Origin: Aldersonia sp. NBC_00410 | Lineage (GTDB): Bacteria > Actinomycetota > Actinomycetes > Mycobacteriales > Mycobacteriaceae | NCBI RefSeq assembly: GCF_026342035.1 | Contig: NZ_JAPENM010000003.1 | Coordinates: 62,001-126,000 of the forward strand | Direction of reading: 5' to 3' | DNA length: 64,000 nucleotides | Shown: positions 43,032 to 51,325 of the stretch, one piece after another | How positions within the stretch are numbered: the stretch's first letter is position 1 | How the letters are laid out: each line of letters opens with the position of its first letter | Program-made: the position numbers and the translations under genes | The notes under the pieces: generated by a model | What the model was told of the DNA's origin: nothing | Seen by the model: only the letters and a program-made list of their open reading frames with translations | Databases searched by the model: none

Positions 43032-43664
43032 TCAGCGCGTCGGTGCAGTGGAGGGCTCTAGGGTGACGCCGAACCGGTCCTCGAGATTGCCCTGGAACTC
43101 GTTGTCGCAACGCCGCTGGGCCGCGGTATTGTCGCCGGCCTTCTGGAGGCAGTCGACGTAGGTCCCGGCGCCGGACTCGTTGAAGACCCAGACTCCGAAC
43201 ACGAGCATCGCGATCGCGGCGATGATGCCCACCACGCCGAGGACGATGCCGCCGATCGCCATCCCCTTCCCCGGCGCGCCCTCCTTGCGCGACCGGCCGA
43301 TTGCGACGAGGCCGAGGACAAGCGCGACGAGTCCAAGGCCGATCCCGCCGATGATCGTCCAGCACGTCAGGACGGCGAAGATGCCGACCACCAGCGCCGC
43401 GATCGCGAGTCCGGCGCCGCGCCGCCGCTCTCCGTAATACCCAGATCCGGGGTAGCCCGGCTGCCCGTAGGGCTGCTGGCCGTACTGGGGCTGGCCGTAC
43501 TGCGGCTGCTGCTGCCCGTACTGGGGTTGTCCGTACGGGGGTGGTTGCTGACCATATTGCGGCTGCTGGCCGTACGGAGGTTGCTGGCCGTACGGCGGCT
43601 GTTGCCCGTACGGCGGACCCCACTGATTGGGCTGCCCGGGACCTTCGGGTGGTGGCTGGGTCAT
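43032..43664 (-). CDS. DUF4190-domain membrane protein with PYGQQP repeats
   Basis: 210 residues. Residues 1-80 are low-complexity repeats of YGQQP, PPYGQ and PQYGQ; residues 85-110 and 125-155 are two membrane helices (AGLAIAALVVGIFAVLTCW; GIVLGVVGIIAAIAMLVFG) in the DUF4190 arrangement, with a polar loop GRSRKEGAPGK between. The C-terminus has DCLQKAGDN and RCDNEF, two cysteines. GGAGGA lies just upstream of the ATG. Function unknown; the proline/tyrosine/glutamine tail could mediate weak interactions. Confidence 0.85.
   Translation of the reverse strand: MTQPPPEGPGQPNQWGPPYGQQPPYGQQPPYGQQPQYGQQPPPYGQPQYGQQQPQYGQPQYGQQPYGQPGYPGSGYYGERRRGAGLAIAALVVGIFAVLTCWTIIGGIGLGLVALVLGLVAIGRSRKEGAPGKGMAIGGIVLGVVGIIAAIAMLVFGVWVFNESGAGTYVDCLQKAGDNTAAQRRCDNEFQGNLEDRFGVTLEPSTAPTR
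43450..43622 (-). repeat. degenerate tandem repeat encoding YGQQP units
   Basis: Repeats of about 15-21 bases around CTGGCCGTACGG and CTGCCCGTACTG (plus strand), encoding the Tyr-Gly-Gln-Pro tail. Confidence 0.85.
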
Positions 43665-43680
43665 GTGTCGTCCTCCCGCG

Positions 43681-44454
43681 TCAGTCCGGCATCCCGAGCC
43701 GGGCGTGCATTTCCCAGATCAGCACCTCGGCCGGGCCATCGGATTCGATCCGTTGTCCACCGGTGTTGGTCAGTCGAACGGCATCGCCGGCGTGCAGGCG
43801 TCCGGCACCTTCCATGTCGACCGCTCCGGCCGCGACGAACACGTGGACGAAGGGCGCGCTCGGCACGTTGACCGCACGTTCACCGGTCATTCTTGCGACA
43901 TGCAGCGCGGAGTGTTTGCTGTTGATCGTGATTGCGGTCGAGTTGCGGTGCGTGGCCATACCGGAGGCGACGGTGACGAGGTCGCCGGAACGCAGCTCGT
44001 CGTCGATCTCGAGTTGCTGGTAGCCCGGGGTGAGTCCGGCCTCGTCGGGCACGACCCACATCTGCACGAAATGCACTGGTGCGATGTTGTTTTCGCTCGC
44101 ACGAAGCGAGCTCGCATCGTTCTTCTCCGAGTGCAGGATGCCGGATCCGGCGCTCATCCGCTGGGCCAGACCGGGATAGACGACGCCGCTGTGGCCCAGT
44201 GAGTCCTGGTGCACGAGGCTACCGTCGAGCACCCAGGTCACGATCTCCATGTCGCGGTGCGGATGGGTCTCGAATCCGGCACCAGGGGCTACGACATCGT
44301 CGTTGTTCACCAACAGCAAACCGTGATGCGTATTTTCGGGATCGTAGTTCGCGCCGAATGAGAACGAGTGTTTCGAATCCAGCCAGGACACGCGGGTTTT
44401 CAGCCGATCACCGCCGCGGTGAATATCGATGTGCGGTGTCACTGGCGCGGCCAC
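43681..44454 (-). CDS. pirin-like bicupin (YhaK type)
   Basis: 257 residues from the GTG at 44454, with GAGGAGG 7 bases upstream. The N-terminal cupin contains TRVSWLDSKHSFSFG, GAGFETHPHRDMEIVTWVLD and QRMSAGSGILHSE, with metal-binding histidines in THPHRDMEI and the distal His. Pirins of this sub-family are quercetinase-like or redox-responsive proteins. It lies 92 bases downstream of a second pirin gene on the same strand, with a hairpin between. Confidence 0.9.
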   Translation of the reverse strand: MAAPVTPHIDIHRGGDRLKTRVSWLDSKHSFSFGANYDPENTHHGLLLVNNDDVVAPGAGFETHPHRDMEIVTWVLDGSLVHQDSLGHSGVVYPGLAQRMSAGSGILHSEKNDASSLRASENNIAPVHFVQMWVVPDEAGLTPGYQQLEIDDELRSGDLVTVASGMATHRNSTAITINSKHSALHVARMTGERAVNVPSAPFVHVFVAAGAVDMEGAGRLHAGDAVRLTNTGGQRIESDGPAEVLIWEMHARLGMPD

Positions 44455-44512
44455 ACCCGACCTCCTCTGCTGTACTCCGAACGTGAATCCAGACTACGGC
44501 AGCACAACGCGC

Positions 44513-44535
44513 GGCGGCCCCGGATAGGGACCGCC
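44513..44535 (-). terminator. hairpin after the upstream pirin gene
   Basis: GGCGGCCCC-GGATA-GGGACCGCC, a 9-bp stem with one mismatch, between the two pirin genes. It may end or attenuate transcription between them. Confidence 0.55.
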
Positions 44536-44546
44536 ACTGCGGGCGG

Positions 44547-45518
44547 CTATAGCGCCGCGTGCTCGGCGGGAATGGTGCCGAGTCGCCCGGCCTGGAAGTC
44601 CTCGAACGCGTCGATCACTTCCTGCCTGGTGTTCATCACGAACGGTCCGGCCATCGCGATCGGTTCGCGAATCGGCTTGCCGCCCAGGATGAATACCTCG
44701 AGCGCGCCGGCACGATCGTCCTGCGTCTCGGACGCTGTGACCGTGATGGTTTCGCCGGTATGACCCGGTCCGAAGACGGCGGTCTGACCCATCTGGATCG
44801 GGCGCTGCTCGGCGCCGACGGTGCCCGCGCCGGCGAGCGCGTACAACACCGCGTTGAACTCCGGGTTCCACGGCAGGGTCAGGCTCGCACCGGGCGCGAT
44901 CGTGATGTGCGTCAGCGCAATAGGTGTGTAGGTCGACCCCGGCCCGTGATATCCGCCGATTTCACCGGCGATCACCCGGATCAGGGCACCGCCGTCCGGC
45001 GAGGACAGCAGTGTCACCTTCGCGCCGGTGATGTCCTGGTAGCGCGGCGCGGCGAACTTGTTCGAGCGCGGCAGGTTCACCCACAACTGCACGCCGTGGA
45101 ACAGGCCACCGGAGACGACGAGGTGCTCGGGCGGGGTCTCGATGTGCAGAATGCCGCCGCCTGCGGTCATCCACTGGGTGTCGCCGCCGCCGATCGTGCC
45201 GCCGCCGCCGTTGGAGTCTTGGTGCTCCATGATGCCGTCGATCATGTAGGTCACGGTCTCGAAGCCGCGGTGCGGGTGCCAGGGCGTGCCCTTCGGCTCG
45301 CCGGGGGCGTACTCCACCTCGCCCATCTGATCCATGTGGATGAACGGGTCGAGCAATTGCATCGGGATGCCCGCGAACGCGCGGCGCACCGGGAAGCCCT
45401 CGCCCTCGAAGCCGCGTGGCGCCGTGGTCAGGCTGACCACCGGACGGGGCCGCGCATCGCGATCGGCAACGTCGAGCCTCGGCAATGTAAGGATGTCTTG
45501 CACTCCCACCGCTGGCAT
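44547..45518 (-). CDS. pirin family protein
   Basis: 323 residues from the ATG at 45518, with GGAGGTGG 3 bases upstream. It contains the pirin metal site PFIHMDQMGEVEYAP, GTPWHPHRGFETVTYMIDG and GGGILHIETPPE, with histidines for iron/other metal binding in the N-terminal cupin, and a second cupin (LPWNPEFNAVLYAL). Pirins act as quercetin dioxygenases or stress-linked modulators. A TAGTTGAACT motif lies about 22-31 bases before the start and recurs at the YceI gene. Confidence 0.92.
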   Translation of the reverse strand: MPAVGVQDILTLPRLDVADRDARPRPVVSLTTAPRGFEGEGFPVRRAFAGIPMQLLDPFIHMDQMGEVEYAPGEPKGTPWHPHRGFETVTYMIDGIMEHQDSNGGGGTIGGGDTQWMTAGGGILHIETPPEHLVVSGGLFHGVQLWVNLPRSNKFAAPRYQDITGAKVTLLSSPDGGALIRVIAGEIGGYHGPGSTYTPIALTHITIAPGASLTLPWNPEFNAVLYALAGAGTVGAEQRPIQMGQTAVFGPGHTGETITVTASETQDDRAGALEVFILGGKPIREPIAMAGPFVMNTRQEVIDAFEDFQAGRLGTIPAEHAAL

Positions 45519-45539
45519 GTTCCACCTCCGCTGATTGAG

Positions 45540-45549
45540 AGTTCAACTA
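45540..45549 (-). promoter_or_regulatory. TAGTTGAACT motif upstream of pirin
   Basis: On the coding strand TAGTTGAACT (near-palindrome AGTT-G-AACT) ends 21 bases before the ATG at 45518. The identical ten bases occur at the same distance and orientation before the YceI gene (60166-60175). A shared operator, for instance of a MarR-type repressor, is possible. Confidence 0.5.
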
Positions 45550-45625
45550 ACAGAGTGTACAACCGGTTCACGCATTGGCTATTCCCGCGAGGTATCGGGC
45601 GGTCACGGTCCGTACAGTCTCGGCT

Positions 45626-46363
45626 ATGCCTGCCCCGGAAGTGCGCCTGGAGAACAGCGACGCGGTCTACGAGTACTACTTGCGGCACAGACAGAACCGA
45701 TTGCAGGCGATGGGTGCCTACGCGCTCCTCGGTCGTCGATTCCATCCCAGAGTGACCTATGCCGATGGCGCGAAGGAACAGCTGAAACGGCTGGTCGTGG
45801 CCGGGCGGCGACTGGTGATCTCGGTGAATCACCTATCCGAGCAGGACCCGTACACGCTCGCCGCCGCGGCCTGGCGCAGCCCGCTGCGGCCGATCATCGG
45901 GCGGGTGCGGGTGCTGGCGAAGGACGAACTTTTCCTCGACGCGAAGCAGCGCAAGCGGGTCGAGATGATGGGCGCGATTCCGGTGTTCCGCGGTAAGAAC
46001 CACGGCGTGCGGGCGGTTGCCACGGCCGGTCAGCAGATGATGGATGTCTGTGCGACCCGGATGGCGCACGGGGACGACCTCGCGATCTTCCCCGAGGGCA
46101 CCTGCAACTACGAGGACGTCACCCAGGTGCAGCCCGTTGGCAGCGGTATCGGGCACATCGTCTTCCGGGCGCGCAAACTCGGCGTCGAACCCGCGCTGGT
46201 GTTCGTCGGGCTCAGCTACGGGCCACGCGGCGACCAAGTGAAATCGGCGAGCTACTACTTCGGCGCACCCGTCACCGACATTCCCACCAAGCCCGCGGAG
46301 ATCACCCGACTCGTCCGCGCGCACATGCAGGACGCGCTCACCGGAGCGGTCGCGCGGTACTGA
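45626..46363 (+). CDS. 1-acyl-glycerol-3-phosphate acyltransferase-like (PlsC domain)
   Basis: 245 residues from the ATG at 45626. The catalytic NH-x4-D motif is NHLSEQD (H69, D74), the substrate motif is AIFPEGTCNY near residue 155, and AKDELFLDAKQRKRVEMMGA and IPVFRGKN match the family. It acylates lysophosphatidate or a related acceptor for phospholipid or glycolipid synthesis. No Shine-Dalgarno is seen; TACAGT stands 7 bases upstream, suggesting a leaderless start. Three bases separate its stop from the convergent GNAT gene. Confidence 0.88.
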   Translation: MPAPEVRLENSDAVYEYYLRHRQNRLQAMGAYALLGRRFHPRVTYADGAKEQLKRLVVAGRRLVISVNHLSEQDPYTLAAAAWRSPLRPIIGRVRVLAKDELFLDAKQRKRVEMMGAIPVFRGKNHGVRAVATAGQQMMDVCATRMAHGDDLAIFPEGTCNYEDVTQVQPVGSGIGHIVFRARKLGVEPALVFVGLSYGPRGDQVKSASYYFGAPVTDIPTKPAEITRLVRAHMQDALTGAVARY

Positions 46364-46366
46364 CGC

Positions 46367-46681
46367 TCAAGCGGCGGGCAGACCCAGCCGCTCGCGGGCC
46401 CAGGTCGGGACGAGCGCGAGGTAGTCCTCGTCCTTCGAGACGAACCGGTGCACGAAGGGGCAGAACGGCAGCACGCCGAGTCCGGCGGCGCGGGTGTCGT
46501 CGAGTGCGTCGCGGATCAGCTGTTTCGCCAGACCCTTGCCCTCGAACTTGGCATCGATCTCGGTGTGTACGAAGGCGCGATTGGCGCCGGCGTCCTCGTA
46601 GGTGGCAAAGCCGGCGAGCTCGTCACCTACGTAGATCTCGTAGCGGTGCAGTGCAGCGTTGTGGTCGACCCGCGTGTCCAT
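46367..46681 (-). CDS. short GNAT-fold N-acetyltransferase (NATD1-like)
   Basis: 104 residues from the ATG at 46681. The sequence LHRYEIYVGDELAGFATYED, AFVHTEIDAKFEGKGLAKQL and GLGVLPFCPFVHRFVSK is the compact GCN5-related fold, with GKGLAKQLI as the acetyl-CoA pyrophosphate loop (Q/R-x-x-G-x-G/A). TACCGT lies seven bases upstream of the start, so it may be leaderless. Acceptor unknown. Confidence 0.88.
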   Translation of the reverse strand: MDTRVDHNAALHRYEIYVGDELAGFATYEDAGANRAFVHTEIDAKFEGKGLAKQLIRDALDDTRAAGLGVLPFCPFVHRFVSKDEDYLALVPTWARERLGLPAA

Positions 46682-46753
46682 GACTGCGACGGTACTGTCT
46701 GTGCGAGACGGCGCGTTTGGTGATGGGGGCGTGCCTTGCTGGAAGTGGGTGAC

Positions 46754-48373
46754 ATGACGCGCTCGGGTGCGGGGTGGCCGGCAGTAAAGACGCAGGCGGT
46801 ACTCGCCGCCGCAGTCGTGGTCGCCGCTGTGCTCGTCGCCACCGGCGCGGGTAGGACGGTGGCGACGGCGGCGCCGTCGGGACCGAAGTTCGGCGATTGC
46901 CCCGCCGAGGCGGACATCGACCCGGCCAGCGGCACCCAGTGCGCGGTCGTCTCGGTGCCGATGAACTACGCCGACCCGCACGGGCCGACGATCGACGTGA
47001 CGGTGAGCAGGATCCGCGCCGCCGACCCGTCGCATCGCCGTGGATCCATGTTCGTCAATCCCGGCGGCCCGGGTGCCGACGTGCTCGGTTACTGGGCGAC
47101 CAGGGCGAAGGGCCTGGCCGCCGAGATCATCGACCACTACGACCGGCTGGCCGTGCAGCCGCGCGGCCTGCGCTGGTCCACCCCGCTGTACTGCGACCCG
47201 GATCCGTCCGGCGCGCAGGCCGGCGCACCGGACGTGACCGCACCGCGTACGTCGCTTCGGCAGCGTTGCGCCGCTGCCCAGCCCGGTTATCTCGACACCA
47301 TCACCACCGAGAACACCGCGCGCGATCTCGACGCGGTGCGCTCGGCGCTCGGGATCGACCGGATCAGCTACTGGGGGCTGTCCTACGGCACCTATCTCGG
47401 CGCCGTGTACAGCTCGTTGTTCGGCGATCGGGTCGACCGAATGATCCTCGATTCGAACGTCGACCCCGAGTGGGTTTGGACCGAACTGTTCGCGCAGCAG
47501 CAGTCCGCGCGCAGTGACCGCTACCACGACATGTTCGCCTGGATCGCCGCCCACGACGATGCCTACGGACTCGGTGACAACGCCCGCGCCGTGCAGGACA
47601 CGTGGCAGGACCTCGTGGAGCGCGAGGGCGGCGGGTGGTATGCGAACCTTGCTGCCGCACCGGTGTCGATCGAGGCCCCGGCGACGTTGCCCGAGGCCAT
47701 CGAAGACATTGTGCGCGACGGGTTCACGGGCTCGCGCGAGCAACTCGAGAAGCTCCGCAACGTGGTGCGCACGTTTACCGAGGGTGCCTCCGCGACGGTG
47801 CCGGTGCTCGCGGCCACCTCGATCGCCAGCTACTCGCGCGCCTCCTGGCCGGTCTTTGCTGCCGCGCTCGGCGCGCTGTCCGCCGATCCGGCGGACACCG
47901 ACGCGATCCGCGACATCGTCGACCGGATGCCGATGGACTCCGCGAACTCGAACGTCCTGTCGGCGGTGACCTGCAACGAGAACGCGATCCCCGGCCGGCC
48001 GGAGATGATCGCCTCGGCGCTGGCGAAGTTCGCGAGCGGCGGCGACTCGCTCGATGCCAGAGCCGATCTGGTTCGGGCCGGCCTGGACTGCGCGCAATGG
48101 GATCCGGTCACGACCCCGGTGGCGCTGTCGGGTGCAGACCTGCGGACCGCGCCGATTGTGTTGCAGAGCCGGCGCGACGGGGCAACGCCGTATCCGGGCG
48201 GGCCGTCGATGGCCGCCACACTCGGCGGGTCGCTGGTGACAGTGGAGGGCGGTGACCACGGGCTGTTCGCCCGCGGCAACCGGGCCGTCGACGACGCGGT
48301 GCTGACCTACCTCGACTCCGGGACCGTCCCGATCGACCACGCCGACGAGGCGCCGATCGACCCACCGGCCTGA
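46754..48373 (+). CDS. secreted alpha/beta hydrolase, tripeptidyl-aminopeptidase/Hip1-like
   Basis: 539 residues from the ATG at 46754; a TTG six codons earlier is possible. A signal sequence or anchor (QAVLAAAVVVAAVLVATGAG) leads to the hydrolase with MFVNPGGPGADVL, S210 in GLSYGTYLG, D475 in SRRDGATPYPG and H502 in GGDHGLF. This set is that of proline-iminopeptidase/SlpD-E proteases and mycobacterial Hip1/CaeA, cell-envelope serine hydrolases that cut peptides or lipopeptides. GVGRS, usual at the N-terminal side, is replaced by QPRGLRWS. GTG of glycerate kinase follows 2 bases later. Confidence 0.88.
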   Translation: MTRSGAGWPAVKTQAVLAAAVVVAAVLVATGAGRTVATAAPSGPKFGDCPAEADIDPASGTQCAVVSVPMNYADPHGPTIDVTVSRIRAADPSHRRGSMFVNPGGPGADVLGYWATRAKGLAAEIIDHYDRLAVQPRGLRWSTPLYCDPDPSGAQAGAPDVTAPRTSLRQRCAAAQPGYLDTITTENTARDLDAVRSALGIDRISYWGLSYGTYLGAVYSSLFGDRVDRMILDSNVDPEWVWTELFAQQQSARSDRYHDMFAWIAAHDDAYGLGDNARAVQDTWQDLVEREGGGWYANLAAAPVSIEAPATLPEAIEDIVRDGFTGSREQLEKLRNVVRTFTEGASATVPVLAATSIASYSRASWPVFAAALGALSADPADTDAIRDIVDRMPMDSANSNVLSAVTCNENAIPGRPEMIASALAKFASGGDSLDARADLVRAGLDCAQWDPVTTPVALSGADLRTAPIVLQSRRDGATPYPGGPSMAATLGGSLVTVEGGDHGLFARGNRAVDDAVLTYLDSGTVPIDHADEAPIDPPA

Positions 48374-48375
48374 CC

Positions 48376-49497
48376 GTGCGCATCGTCGTCGCGCCCGACA
48401 AGTTCAAGGGCTCCCTCGGCGCGGCGGGTGTCGCCGGTGCGCTGGCCGCGGGAATCCATGCCGAGCAACCGGATTGGACCGTCGTCGAAGTTCCGGTGGC
48501 CGACGGTGGCGACGGCACCGTCGACGCGTTCGTCGCGGCGGGTTGGTCGGCCGTCGAGGTCGAGGTGGACGGGCCGACCGGGGTGCCGCATCCGGCGAGG
48601 TATGCCAGACGTGGCGACACCGCGGTGGTCGAACTCGCGGCCGCGGTCGGGCTGGTGGCCCTGCCGGACGGCCGGCCGGATGCCTTGGGCGCAAGCACGT
48701 TCGGGCTCGGCCAGTTGCTCGCGCACGCCCTCGATAACGGCGTGACCGAGATTGTGCTCGGTCTCGGTGGCAGCGCCTCCACCGACGGTGGTGCAGGCAT
48801 GCTGACAGCGCTCGGTGCCCGGGTGCTCGACCGGTCCGGAGCACCGCTCGGGCGCGGTGGTGCCGCACTTCTCGACGCCGCAGCACTCGACCTCGGCGGC
48901 CTGCATCCCGGCACGCGGTCGGCGCGGTTCGTGCTCGCGTGCGATGTCGACAACCCGCTGCTCGGGCCGCACGGCGCGACCTTCGTCTACGGGCCGCAGA
49001 AGGGCGCCGACCCGGATCAGCTGCGCATCCTGGAGTCGGCGATGATGCGCTGGGGTGGAATCGTCACCGCAGCAACGGGTTCCGACGTCTCGCTGACACG
49101 CGGCGTGGGCGCGGCGGGCGGCACCGGCTTCGGCGCGGTCGCGGTGCTCGGCGCGCAGTCGCGGGCGGGCATCGATATCGTGCTCGACCTCATCGGGTTC
49201 GACGATGTCGTCGCGGGTGCGGACCTGGTGATCACCGGCGAGGGATCGATCGACGAACAGACGTTGCACGGCAAGGCGCCGGTCGGGGTGCTTGCCGCGG
49301 CTCGGCGCGCCAACCTGCCCGTGCTGGTGGTTGCCGGGCGCAGTCTGCTCGACGAAAGCTATTTTCTAGCAGCGGGTTTCGATAAGTTGTACACCCTGAC
49401 CGCCCGGGAGCCCGATGCCCGCCGGTCGATGGCCAACGCGGCGGAGTTGCTGCGCGCGGTGGGTCGGGATATCGCGGCGGGACTCGAGCCGACTTGA
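48376..49497 (+). CDS. glycerate kinase (GlxK/GarK family)
   Basis: 373 residues from the GTG at 48376. It begins RIVVAPDKFKGSLGAAGVAG, the family signature, and contains VADGGDGTVDAFV, LGLGGSASTDGGAGML and DLVITGEGSIDEQTLHGKAP. The enzyme phosphorylates glycerate in glyoxylate/serine metabolism. There are only two bases between the hydrolase stop and this start, so translation is likely coupled. Confidence 0.94.
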   Translation: MRIVVAPDKFKGSLGAAGVAGALAAGIHAEQPDWTVVEVPVADGGDGTVDAFVAAGWSAVEVEVDGPTGVPHPARYARRGDTAVVELAAAVGLVALPDGRPDALGASTFGLGQLLAHALDNGVTEIVLGLGGSASTDGGAGMLTALGARVLDRSGAPLGRGGAALLDAAALDLGGLHPGTRSARFVLACDVDNPLLGPHGATFVYGPQKGADPDQLRILESAMMRWGGIVTAATGSDVSLTRGVGAAGGTGFGAVAVLGAQSRAGIDIVLDLIGFDDVVAGADLVITGEGSIDEQTLHGKAPVGVLAAARRANLPVLVVAGRSLLDESYFLAAGFDKLYTLTAREPDARRSMANAAELLRAVGRDIAAGLEPT

Positions 49498-49520
49498 TGC
49501 GCCTCCGGCGCTCGGCTGGC

Positions 49521-49997
49521 TCAGCTTGCCTTGCGGCGCAGGCGTTTGCGGGCGGACGTCGATCCGGATATCGGCACCAGGCGACTCGCCTTGCCCAGCC
49601 CGGTTGGCGGCATGTTGCCGTAGACCGCCTCGTATTCGCCTGCGCGGACCAGGAACGTCTCGTGCCAGATGCCGCTGCGGGTGCTTTTGCCGACCCGTGT
49701 CCAGTAGTTGCGCCACGCCGCGGAGTGCGGGTCATCCGGATCCTTGGCGAACGCCTCGAGATGCTCGAACGAGCGCCAGTACTGGACGTTGGTGAGCCCG
49801 AAGTTCTTGAAACCGAGTAGTCCCTTTTCGGGGTGCTGCATCAAATGTTTCAGCATGTGCGGCATGCCGCGGCGTCCGCCGATGTCGAAGAACCAGCGCA
49901 GCGCCTGCCGGGGCGAATTGAGCCGGGTGCCGATGAGGAACACGACGAAGTCGCCTTCGATCTCGGCGGTCCAGCGTCCCTGTTTGACCTTGGCCAT
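49521..49997 (-). CDS. DUF4188 family protein
   Basis: 158 residues from the ATG at 49997, with AAGGAG 6 bases upstream. The region KVKQGRWTAEIEGDFVVFLI, GRRGMPHMLKHLMQHPEKGL and YWRSFEHLEAFA is that of DUF4188, which has a dimeric alpha/beta-barrel look like small monooxygenases. No activity is established to my knowledge. The C-terminal lysine/arginine cluster (SARKRLRRKAS) is basic. Forty-three bases from the AroQ stop on the same strand. Confidence 0.83.
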   Translation of the reverse strand: MAKVKQGRWTAEIEGDFVVFLIGTRLNSPRQALRWFFDIGGRRGMPHMLKHLMQHPEKGLLGFKNFGLTNVQYWRSFEHLEAFAKDPDDPHSAAWRNYWTRVGKSTRSGIWHETFLVRAGEYEAVYGNMPPTGLGKASRLVPISGSTSARKRLRRKAS

Positions 49998-50030
49998 GGC
50001 GGCTCCTTGGGTCGGGCTCGGCCGAACTCG

Positions 50031-50468
50031 TCAGCGCGTGGCGACGAACTCGATTGCCGAGGCGTAACCCAGGATACCGAGACCGGCAATCACCGCAGTA
50101 GCGATCGGTGACACGAACGAGTGGTGCCGGAATTCCTCGCGGGCATGCACGTTGCTGATGTGCACCTCGACGATCGGTACCTCCGGAATGACCAGCGCAT
50201 CCCGCAGCGCGACAGAAGTGTGCGTGAGCCCGCCGGGATTGATCACGATCGCGGATTCCTGCCCGCGGGCCCGATGGATCCGGTCGATGATCGCGCCCTC
50301 GTGATTGGACTGGAAGTGCGCGATGGTGCGCCCGTGTTTGGCGGCCGTCTTTTCGCACAGCGCGACCACGTCATCGAGGGTCGACGAGCCGTACACCTCG
50401 GGCTGGCGCGTACCGAGCATGTTCAGGTTCGGTCCGTTGAGGACGAGGATCGGACGCTGTTCGGCCAT
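50031..50468 (-). CDS. aroQ: 3-dehydroquinate dehydratase, type II
   Basis: 145 residues, the normal length. The active-site lid carries Y26 in [13 protein letters not shown]77-H83 lie in [17 protein letters not shown], and H103 is in [14 protein letters not shown]. It dehydrates 3-dehydroquinate in the shikimate pathway. The ATG at 50468 has no Shine-Dalgarno but TACGGT lies six bases upstream (50475-50480), consistent with a leaderless transcript. No other shikimate genes are adjacent. Confidence 0.94.
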   Translation of the reverse strand: MAEQRPILVLNGPNLNMLGTRQPEVYGSSTLDDVVALCEKTAAKHGRTIAHFQSNHEGAIIDRIHRARGQESAIVINPGGLTHTSVALRDALVIPEVPIVEVHISNVHAREEFRHHSFVSPIATAVIAGLGILGYASAIEFVATR

Positions 50469-50504
50469 GGTCAAACCGTAGCAACCCGCAATACTCGATT
50501 CCCG

Positions 50505-51296
50505 CTAGCTCGCCCGGTGCAGAAACGGCCGGACCAGCGCGAGCACCTCGTCGGTCGCCGCGGGCGTCGTGCCATGGTCATACCCCTCGATCGGGTGACA
50601 GCGTGCGTCCGGGATCAGCGCGGCCGCGTCCTGCGAGTCGGAAAGTCGCTGCGGGTCGCCGGAGCCCGCGAACAGCAGCGTCCGCTGCGCGACGGCGCGC
50701 AGGTCGTCGTCGGAAATGCTCGGCATGGCCTCGGTCTCGCGGAAGTAGGCGACGATGGCCTTGGGGTCGTTCGCGGCGAAGACCGCGCGGGTTCCCGAGT
50801 CGATCTCGCCGCCCTTGACGTGCTCCCAGTCGGCCAGGAACGCATCCCAGCCCTCGGTTTCGAGTACCTCGACGCAGCCGGGGAAGAACAGCTTGTCCCA
50901 GACCCCGGTCCGGTGCCGGTGGCTGCCACCGCCGAGGATCAGGGTGTCCACGCGGTCCGGTGCGGCGATCGCCAGCGACAGCGCGGCGCGCGCACCGAAC
51001 GAGTAGCCGAAGCAGTGCACCCGCGCCAGGTCGAGGTCGTCGAGCACCGCCTGTAGGTCGCCGACGAAACGTTCGAGGCGGTAGGACGCGCGCTCGTGTG
51101 GCTTGTCGCTGCGGCCGTGTCCGCGCAGGTCGACCAGGATCAGGCGATGTTCGTCGCGCAGTGCACGCACGTACCCGTACGCCCGCCAGATCGAGCGGGT
51201 CAGCACGCTGCCGTGCACAAGCAGCAACGGCGGACCCTCGCCGAACATGTCGTAGGCGATGCGGACCCCGTCGGTGGGATTGGCTGCGGTGCGCAT
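50505..51296 (-). CDS. alpha/beta fold hydrolase
   Basis: 263 residues from the ATG at 51296. It has the hydrolase topology VRIAYDMFGEGPPLLLVHGS, HRLILVDLRGHGRSDKP (oxyanion and strand 5 region), FGYSFGARAALSLAI with the nucleophile Ser near residue 105 and a C-terminal His in EGYDHGTTPA. Substrate cannot be inferred. It precedes the stop of the ABC-F gene by 29 bases on the same strand. Confidence 0.88.
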   Translation of the reverse strand: MRTAANPTDGVRIAYDMFGEGPPLLLVHGSVLTRSIWRAYGYVRALRDEHRLILVDLRGHGRSDKPHERASYRLERFVGDLQAVLDDLDLARVHCFGYSFGARAALSLAIAAPDRVDTLILGGGSHRHRTGVWDKLFFPGCVEVLETEGWDAFLADWEHVKGGEIDSGTRAVFAANDPKAIVAYFRETEAMPSISDDDLRAVAQRTLLFAGSGDPQRLSDSQDAAALIPDARCHPIEGYDHGTTPAATDEVLALVRPFLHRAS

Positions 51297-51325
51297 CCCG
51301 CCAGTCTGCCTGTCCGGCTGCCCGA

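Noticed and set aside
46367-48340. 657-aa minus-strand frame covering the GNAT gene
   Set aside because: Only the last 104 codons are a recognisable GNAT protein; the rest is antisense to the Hip1-like hydrolase.
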